The notes beneath the pieces are model-generated. The model saw only the letters and a program-made list of their open reading frames with translations. It was not told where the DNA came from and did not search any database. A program made the position numbers and the translations under genes. This document shows, one piece after another, positions 1 through 5,365 of a stretch of DNA of 8,437 nucleotides (the first letter of the stretch is position 1; each line of letters starts with the position of its first letter). The stretch is taken from contig JAQUOK010000100.1 of NCBI GenBank assembly GCA_028717165.1, forward strand, positions 1 to 8,437. Direction: 5' to 3'. The stretch comes from Victivallaceae bacterium (lineage in GTDB: Bacteria; Verrucomicrobiota; Lentisphaeria; Victivallales; Victivallaceae).

Positions 1-53
1 TGCTTTTTGTAAAACTAAATGCATTTAAGGGTTTTGGAGGGGGTGCATTTACT

Positions 54-82
54 TTGTCAATTATCAATTTTCAAAATTAAAT
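54..82 (+). promoter_or_regulatory. Weak sigma70-type promoter candidate
   Basis: TTGTCA at 54-59 (four of six matches to TTGACA) is followed after 17 bases by TTAAAT at 77-82 (four of six matches to TATAAT), within the most AT-rich part of the leader. If used, it would give an untranslated leader of about 150 nt before the start codon at 244. AT-rich DNA produces such matches by chance, so this is only a candidate. Confidence 0.27.
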
Positions 83-138
83 AAAAAAATTCCGTTATTA
101 TCTTGCATAATCGCCATATCAGTTCTATCTTGTACCAA

Positions 139-178
139 CCGGGAAACGGGATGGGGGTTTTTTAATCATAATTCCCGG
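139..178 (+). repeat. 7-bp perfect inverted repeat in the leader
   Basis: CCGGGAA (139-145) and TTCCCGG (172-178) are perfect reverse complements separated by 26 bases. The spacer contains GGGGG followed by a six-T run (158-163). The arms could form a long-loop hairpin in the leader RNA or act as a dyad protein-binding site. The T run lies inside the loop, so this is not a standard intrinsic terminator. Confidence 0.35.
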
Positions 179-182
179 GGAA

Positions 183-211
183 CAGTCGGGCATCCTCTGC
201 CCGGCGGACTG
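183..211 (+). promoter_or_regulatory. Leader RNA hairpin upstream of the first start codon
   Basis: CAGTC (183-187) pairs with GACTG (207-211), and GGGCA (188-192) pairs with TGCCC (198-202). This gives a ten-base-pair stem with a five-base loop (TCCTC) and a four-base bulge on the 3' side. An alternative pairing extends the inner stem by C187-G203. The hairpin ends 20 bases before the ribosome-binding site of the gene at 244 and is not followed by a T run, so a terminator is unlikely. A structural, stability or regulatory role in the mRNA leader is possible but not shown. Confidence 0.45.
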
Positions 212-243
212 GGTTACGTGACAATTTAACAAGGGATAAGTGT

Positions 244-783
244 ATGAAAAAGAAGAAGATGTTCATATTCGTCTATGTTGTTCTGGCATTGATTTTTGCG
301 GTTTTGAGTTCCTGGTTTATCTTTTACTGTTACGACAATTATGTCCCTTTCCGCAGTCTGTTTGAAGGCGACGCCAATGCGGCGATCGGGGCTGTCGCAC
401 AGGGCGCCGGATTCGCGAGCCAGGCGCAGGCCATGGGCCGGGTTTCATTGTACATTTTCAGCGGTATAATCGTTATCCAGTTCCTGGTGCTTTTCCTGGG
501 GATGACCGTTCTCCGTTTTATCGGCAGAAGCAATGACTCGATCGAAGTGAAACTGGCGCGTTTGAATAACGCCGACATATTCCTCGATCTGCCTTTGTAC
601 GTCGGGCTGCTCGGGACGGTTGCCTCGTTCATCGTTATGACCTTTAACCCGCAGACCAGCCGCCTGATCGCCTATTCATCTACTTTGATCGGTATTATTA
701 CCAGCGTTTTTTTGCGGACGACCATGTTATTCCCGCTGAAACAGCATCTGGTTACTGAAAAAACTAAATTAAGCGGAGAATAG
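244..783 (+). CDS. MotA/TolQ/ExbB-like four-helix inner-membrane protein
   Basis: This 179-residue protein is almost entirely membrane-embedded. Four hydrophobic helices are visible at about residues 7-29, 68-92, 114-134 and 140-163. Positive charges lie at the N-terminus (KKKK), in the 93-107 loop and at the C-terminus, giving an N-in/C-in topology with a periplasmic loop at 30-67. The third helix carries PLYVGLLGTVASF (117-129), resembling the LLGLLGTV motif of ExbB/TolQ. The fourth (STLIGIITSVFLR...FPLK) resembles the last MotA helix. Such proteins form the ion-conducting subunit of a stator, partnered with a single-helix Asp-bearing protein, and the next gene encodes one. The protein is shorter than typical MotA or ExbB and has a small cytoplasmic loop. 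AAGGGATAAG at 231-240 is a good ribosome-binding site for this ATG. Four-helix topology is secure. Family membership is inferred from short motifs and context. Confidence 0.72.
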   Translation: MKKKKMFIFVYVVLALIFAVLSSWFIFYCYDNYVPFRSLFEGDANAAIGAVAQGAGFASQAQAMGRVSLYIFSGIIVIQFLVLFLGMTVLRFIGRSNDSIEVKLARLNNADIFLDLPLYVGLLGTVASFIVMTFNPQTSRLIAYSSTLIGIITSVFLRTTMLFPLKQHLVTEKTKLSGE

Positions 784-789
784 ATTGTG
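775..789 (+). promoter_or_regulatory. Ribosome-binding site and GTG start of the coiled-coil gene
   Basis: GGAGAA at 775-780 overlaps the last sense codons of the upstream gene and stands six bases before a GTG start at 787-789. The two genes are three bases apart, so translational coupling is likely. The GTG start is preferred because the membrane helix begins immediately after it and the spacing is right. Confidence 0.65.
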
Positions 790-2679
790 AATCGTTCGGT
801 ACTTATCGTCATCTGTGACTTTCTGGTTCTGTCGGTTTTATCCCTGAGTCTGGGGGTGGCGCCGCTGAATTCAAGTTTCACAGGGCAGGGAACGCGAATA
901 GATGATTATACCGCCAATATACTGCTGGACGAACTTAAGGCGAAAACCCTGCAGCTGACCAAAGTGCGGGATGATCTGCTGAAAGCCCAGCGGAAACTCG
1001 GATATGCGGAAACCCGCTCGAAGCAGGTCAGCAAGCTTAACGATGAATTGGCGCAAGTCCGTTCGCGCATGAATTACCTCGAAGCCAAACTGAAAAAACG
1101 CGATGGCGAAATCGGCAAACTTCCCACTGAAAAACTTCTGCAGCGTCTTGAAAAGGAAAGCGTCAGACGTCTGAGAGTTATGACGGAAATGTCCGAAGCG
1201 AAAGCCGCCCTGGAGTTTGAAAAGGCGAAGAATAAAGAGCTCATGGAAAAAATGAACGCCCTGAATCAGGACGTGATGCGCCATGAGGATGAACTGACCG
1301 AAAATAAAACTATGCTTGAGGAACGTACTAAACGCCTCCAGGAAATATCCCGGAAACTGCAGTCAACTGATATTGCGCTGGGAAGCGCCAGGAACGACCT
1401 GCAGAAAACGGAATCCGCCCTGACTGCCGCAAAAAATAACCTGGCGGCGAGAAAACTTGAGTTGACAAGTTCGCAGAAAGCCCTTGATGCGACAAAATTG
1501 CGGCTTAAAAGTATTATTACGGAACTTGAACAAAGCCAGGGACAGGCGAAAGCGACCCTCATGGATCTCTCATATGTCCGCGGCCGTCTCAGCGCCACGG
1601 AAAAAGAACTTGCCGAAAGCCGCAGCAGTTTAACCAAAAGCCAGAAAGCGGTAGCGGTTCACGAACTGGAACTGAATGAGGCGCAGGGCAAGATCGCCAA
1701 CCTGCAGAAAATGCTGAAAAACGCCGTCGGCGACCTGTCAAAAACTCAGGAAGAACTGGATTCGTCGAGGAAACAGGCGGAAGTTGCCGCCGAAAAGCTT
1801 ATGAAAGCTAAACTCGACCTTGCCGCGACCACCAGTAAGGAAAAAGCCACCCAGGCGACTTTGATAAAACTCAAGGAATCATTGAGCGAAGCGGTCCAGA
1901 AGCTCAGAAGTGACGCTCTGGAAAGATATTCGCAGGCGGCGGTATTGCTGAAAATGGAGGTGCAGGAAAGGCGTTTCCTGATCAATTACGGCAAAGATAT
2001 AAATTTCTATCTCCCGGAAGTCCTGATCGGCGGCAAAAGATATCTGGTTTCATCCATTGACCTCTTAAGCGGCATGGGCCGGGTGATCACCGAGTCATCC
2101 TCGATCAACAAACTCAGTTACGCGGTCGGCAAACCGAAGAACGGCTCCAGACAAATGACCGCTCTGGAAAATCCGATATTGTCGCTGAACGCGGACAACC
2201 GGGTTTGCCTGCTTGAGGTTCCGGCGATAGGCAAGGAACCGGTTCAACTGCTTAACTACAATGAGTTGCGGAAACGCGGGCTGCAGGATCTGACGCTTTT
2301 CAAATATACGACTTTCGGGCAGGAATCAAGCAGCCTGGAGGGAAGATGTTCCCTGGGCTTGAAGAAAGGGGACAATTATTTGTATGTCCGCAATTCCGCG
2401 CACCGGAACACTCCGCAGCTGAAAGCCGATGTCGGCGATTTTATCATGACTAAACAGGGACAGTTTGTCGGCGTTGCGGTGGAAGTGGAAAATTTTGACC
2501 TGGGGCGCAGGCAGCGGGTCAAATTCTTCGTCTTTTCGGACGATTCCGAAATAAAGGATATAAGTCGAATTCCGATAGTCAAGCCCTCGGGAAGTGAATA
2601 TTTCCGCGCTTTTGCGAAGAACGTGGCGGAAATAAATTCCAGGATAAAACATTTAAGCCGAATTAAAAAATCTCAATGA
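787..2679 (+). CDS. MotB/ExbD-like membrane anchor with long coiled coil and trypsin-fold-like C-terminal domain
   Basis: This 630-residue protein has three parts. Residues 3-22 form one hydrophobic helix with a buried acidic residue, Asp11 (VICDFLVLS), the feature that carries protons in MotB, ExbD and TolR. Residues about 41-395 are a Lys/Glu/Leu/Ala-rich coiled coil with few helix breakers. Residues about 396-595 are beta-rich and read like a chymotrypsin fold: RYLVSSIDLL (418-427) sits where the catalytic-His strand would be, NRVCLLEV (471-478) where the DxALL strand would be, and ADVGDFIMTKQGQFVGV (547-563) where GDSGGP...G.VVGV would be. The His, Asp and Ser positions hold Asp425, Arg472 and Val549, so proteolysis is not expected. 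The positively inside N-terminus suggests that the coiled coil and C-domain are periplasmic. The GTG start lies three bases after the MotA/ExbB-like gene, supporting a two-subunit complex. There is no OmpA-type peptidoglycan-binding domain, unlike MotB. Helix and coiled coil are certain. The pseudo-protease reading is inference. Confidence 0.75.
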   Translation: MNRSVLIVICDFLVLSVLSLSLGVAPLNSSFTGQGTRIDDYTANILLDELKAKTLQLTKVRDDLLKAQRKLGYAETRSKQVSKLNDELAQVRSRMNYLEAKLKKRDGEIGKLPTEKLLQRLEKESVRRLRVMTEMSEAKAALEFEKAKNKELMEKMNALNQDVMRHEDELTENKTMLEERTKRLQEISRKLQSTDIALGSARNDLQKTESALTAAKNNLAARKLELTSSQKALDATKLRLKSIITELEQSQGQAKATLMDLSYVRGRLSATEKELAESRSSLTKSQKAVAVHELELNEAQGKIANLQKMLKNAVGDLSKTQEELDSSRKQAEVAAEKLMKAKLDLAATTSKEKATQATLIKLKESLSEAVQKLRSDALERYSQAAVLLKMEVQERRFLINYGKDINFYLPEVLIGGKRYLVSSIDLLSGMGRVITESSSINKLSYAVGKPKNGSRQMTALENPILSLNADNRVCLLEVPAIGKEPVQLLNYNELRKRGLQDLTLFKYTTFGQESSSLEGRCSLGLKKGDNYLYVRNSAHRNTPQLKADVGDFIMTKQGQFVGVAVEVENFDLGRRQRVKFFVFSDDSEIKDISRIPIVKPSGSEYFRAFAKNVAEINSRIKHLSRIKKSQ

Positions 2680-2726
2680 CAAGGTACCCTGACAGAATCA
2701 AAACCATGATTTAAAGCTGTAAAACT

Positions 2727-5333
2727 ATGAGCCGAGAAAAAGATAAAGAGCCGATTGACAAACTCCAATTGGGGGAATCAGACAACACTTTGAGTTTTTC
2801 CCGGGCGAGCGAGCAGGATGCCGAAGCAATTAATGTCAAGGAGATAACCAAGCTGCTTGATCTTGATATCGAAGACAAGACCATTAACCGCTATTCCCAT
2901 ATAAAAACCATCGGGCTCGGCGGCGTGGGCGCGGTGCTTTCCGCGTATGAACCCGGACTTAACCGGGAAGTGGCGATTAAGATACTGCGTCCCGCTTTCC
3001 GCGGCAAGGTGGATGCGTTAAAGCGTTTCGTACGCGAAGCGCGGGCTACCGCCCATATTGAACACCCTAATATCGTACCGGTTCACCAACTGGGCGTATT
3101 CAGCGATAACGGCGCTTTTTTTTCGATGAAAAAAGTCGGGGGGCGGGATTTGCGTTCGGTAATCCGCAAACTCAGCGAGGGAAAAGAGGAATTCATTAAG
3201 AAATATACCTTGCGCCAGCTTCTGCAGATTTTCGTTTCCGTCTGTAACGGCGTTGCTTACGCGCACACGAAGGGAATCATTCACCGCGACCTGAAACCGG
3301 CTAACATCATGCTCGGTGACTACGGCGAAGTAATGGTGATGGACTGGGGACTGGTCAAATACCGTGCCGAGAAAGATACTTCCAAACTGGAATGGGAGGT
3401 CGAGTTTGATCCTGATTTCAAGACGGTCGGCTATGAAGACGCCCTGAGTACCATTCAGGGGTCGGTCAGCGGAACGCCGGCTTATATGGCGCCGGAACAG
3501 GCAGGCGGGCGCAATGAGGACGTCGACGAAAAAACCGACCAGTACAGCCTGGGGGCGATCCTTTATTCCATTCTTACCTGGGAAACCGCGCCTTTTGAAT
3601 CCCCCATGACTACCAATCAGGTTCTTAACGCCGTGGTCAACGGCGATTTCAAAAGACCGCGCAAACGGGCTCCCAGAAGGAAAATTTCCCGGGAACTCGA
3701 AGCAATCTGCCTGAAAGCCATGTCCCTGGAAAAAGCGGATCGTTATGAAAATGTCGAAGCGTTGGTACGGGACGTGAAAAACTATCTTGAAGGTTATCCG
3801 GTAATGGCATACCGGGGGTCATGGGCGAGGCGTTTCTTTAAAATTATCCGCCGCCGTCCGATTATTCCTTCCGCCGCCATTGTCGCTTTCTTCACTTTTC
3901 TCGCCGTGATCGGCATTCTCCATTTTGAAAACGTGTCGCGGGTATCCAATCTGGAGCGTTTTGCGGTTTACAGTATCGGGCTGGGGGATAACTATTACTG
4001 GAAATCCATTAAGGCCTATCAGCGAATGCAGGAGGAATATGAGAAACCGCCCGGTGAGGCGTCCTATAATAAGATCAGCCGGTTTTATGAGGATTTTAAC
4101 CGCTATAAGCTTGAATTCAACAGTAATTACAGTGTCGCGGCGCAGTTCCTCTTTCAGGCTGAGGACCTGGGGGGGCCGAGCAGGAAGATCAACCAGGAAT
4201 TGCTGAAAGTACTGAAGCAGCAGTTGAATTTCAGTCTCCTTACCGGCAATTATGAGGAAACGAGAAGCCTGGTGAAGCAGTTAAGGTTGAGAAGGCACCG
4301 GGTTTTCGGAGAAATAATAGGCTCGGACCAGGAAGTTTATGAACAGATAAAAATGATTATCCGCAATGAAGGGATTGTCAAGCTTACTTCCATCCCGGCC
4401 GGAATAAAAGTTTATTATGAAGAGTTTGCTGATGATGACAGTTTAGGCGGCTTGGCCGGTAAGAAAACCTTTCTTGGGACAACCCCGTTTGAAGAAAAAC
4501 TCTCTGCCGGCAGCTATCTGCTGTTTTTCGAGGATAAGCGGGGCACGGTGAAATGTCCCGTCCAGGTATCCTGCGGAAGGGTTAATCCTGTCGAGGTGAA
4601 TATGCCGGATAGAATACCTGACGGCATGTGTTATATTCCGGCCGGGAAATTCTGTTTCGGTACCAGAAAGAGCCTGAACCGGATGGATGAATATTTCCTG
4701 CCCGCCTATTTTATAAGCCGTTATGAGGTGACCATGGGCGAATATCTGGAATTCTGGAAAACCCTGAAATCATCCGAAGAAAAGAAGCGTTATCTGGCCC
4801 GTTATCTTTTCAGCAACGGCGATTTCAAATATCTTACGGTTTGGGACGAAGACGGGAAACTGCGTAAAGGTTTTGAACCGGATATGCCGGTAGTCGGCAT
4901 TACCGGGGAGGCCGCGGAAGCTTATTGCGGATGGCTCAGTAAAAAACTCGGCGTCTTTTTGCGTCTGCCGACCAACCTGGAATGGGAAAAGGCCGCCCGC
5001 GGCGTTGACGGCAGGATGTTTTCATGGGGGAATACGCATAATGCCGGAGCCGCTCTCTGCTGGGACAACAAATCCGCCAGGGAAAAACATCCGATAGCGG
5101 CCCCGGTAGGGTCTTTACCGGATGACAAGTCTGTTTACGGCGTTATGGACATGGTCGGGAACGTTCGTGAATTTACTACGGACAGGGTGGATAACGGGAA
5201 CGTATTTGTTATCAAGGGCGGCAGCGTATTGTCCAGGCTGCTGTTTTCCTATTGCGGGTATTCCAGCCACAGCAACGGGGAAAGCGAAAACGATATCGGT
5301 TTCCGTTACGTAATGCCGATTGATGAAGAATAA
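2727..5333 (+). CDS. Transmembrane Ser/Thr protein kinase with PEGA and FGE-sulfatase-like periplasmic domains
   Basis: This 868-residue protein has a cytoplasmic Hanks-type kinase domain at about residues 54-355. It contains the glycine loop IGLGGVGAV (62-70), VAIK Lys85, a probable alpha-C Glu104, HRDLKPAN (186-193), metal-binding Asp206 in DWG rather than DFG, and the APE motif (255-257). An insert of about 32 residues lies between DWG and GSVSGTPAYMAPE. One membrane helix follows at 380-398. Outside the membrane come a helical, TPR-like stretch (about 440-530), a PEGA-like beta domain (about 549-627) and an FGE-sulfatase/C-type-lectin-like domain (about 632-866, with LPTNLEWEKAARG, YGVMDMVGNVREF, KGGS and IGFRYV). 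Ser836 and Ser841 occupy the places of the two copper-binding cysteines of true formylglycine-generating enzymes, so a ligand-binding or structural role is more likely than catalysis. An in-frame TAA at 2712-2714 leaves ATG 2727 as the only plausible start, although no Shine-Dalgarno sequence precedes it. The kinase should be active. Its substrates are unknown. Confidence 0.93.
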   Translation: MSREKDKEPIDKLQLGESDNTLSFSRASEQDAEAINVKEITKLLDLDIEDKTINRYSHIKTIGLGGVGAVLSAYEPGLNREVAIKILRPAFRGKVDALKRFVREARATAHIEHPNIVPVHQLGVFSDNGAFFSMKKVGGRDLRSVIRKLSEGKEEFIKKYTLRQLLQIFVSVCNGVAYAHTKGIIHRDLKPANIMLGDYGEVMVMDWGLVKYRAEKDTSKLEWEVEFDPDFKTVGYEDALSTIQGSVSGTPAYMAPEQAGGRNEDVDEKTDQYSLGAILYSILTWETAPFESPMTTNQVLNAVVNGDFKRPRKRAPRRKISRELEAICLKAMSLEKADRYENVEALVRDVKNYLEGYPVMAYRGSWARRFFKIIRRRPIIPSAAIVAFFTFLAVIGILHFENVSRVSNLERFAVYSIGLGDNYYWKSIKAYQRMQEEYEKPPGEASYNKISRFYEDFNRYKLEFNSNYSVAAQFLFQAEDLGGPSRKINQELLKVLKQQLNFSLLTGNYEETRSLVKQLRLRRHRVFGEIIGSDQEVYEQIKMIIRNEGIVKLTSIPAGIKVYYEEFADDDSLGGLAGKKTFLGTTPFEEKLSAGSYLLFFEDKRGTVKCPVQVSCGRVNPVEVNMPDRIPDGMCYIPAGKFCFGTRKSLNRMDEYFLPAYFISRYEVTMGEYLEFWKTLKSSEEKKRYLARYLFSNGDFKYLTVWDEDGKLRKGFEPDMPVVGITGEAAEAYCGWLSKKLGVFLRLPTNLEWEKAARGVDGRMFSWGNTHNAGAALCWDNKSAREKHPIAAPVGSLPDDKSVYGVMDMVGNVREFTTDRVDNGNVFVIKGGSVLSRLLFSYCGYSSHSNGESENDIGFRYVMPIDEE

Positions 5334-5365
5334 TCTTGCGCCGGTACGGCACAGGAAATTAACTG

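Larger units (their letters stand above)
1..243. other. Non-coding leader upstream of the first gene
   Basis: No convincing coding region is visible on either strand here. The first 120 bases are AT-rich and the remainder is GC-rich with two inverted repeats, listed separately. The heptamer TGCATTT occurs twice in direct orientation (20-26 and 44-50), and the first copy sits inside the palindrome AAATGCATTT (17-26). The region probably holds the promoter and 5' untranslated leader of the downstream genes. The end of an upstream transcription unit cannot be excluded because the window starts here. Confidence 0.6.

Noticed and set aside
153..163. GGGGGTTTTTT as the tail of an intrinsic terminator
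   Set aside because: No good hairpin directly precedes the T run. Only a four-base AACC/GGTT pairing is available, and the stronger dyad arms enclose the T run instead.
871..1284. A 137-codon minus-strand open frame opposite the coiled-coil gene
   Set aside because: Its Phe/Leu-rich translation is what the complement of Lys/Glu-rich coiled-coil codons produces. No independent evidence supports it.
787..2679. Chromosome segregation (SMC-like) protein
   Set aside because: The coiled coil is long, but there are no Walker motifs or ABC signature, and the N-terminus is a membrane helix.
3113..3137. Runs of T and A in the kinase gene as a programmed frameshift site
   Set aside because: The frame continues intact through all kinase motifs on both sides, and no overlapping alternative product is evident.
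4617..5333. Active formylglycine-generating enzyme (sulfatase maturation)
   Set aside because: The two catalytic cysteine positions are serines and no sulfatase gene is in the window.
5340..5350. Small hairpin GCCG-GTA-CGGC between the kinase and ABC-F genes as a terminator
   Set aside because: The stem is only four base pairs and no T run follows, so it does not support a transcription stop.
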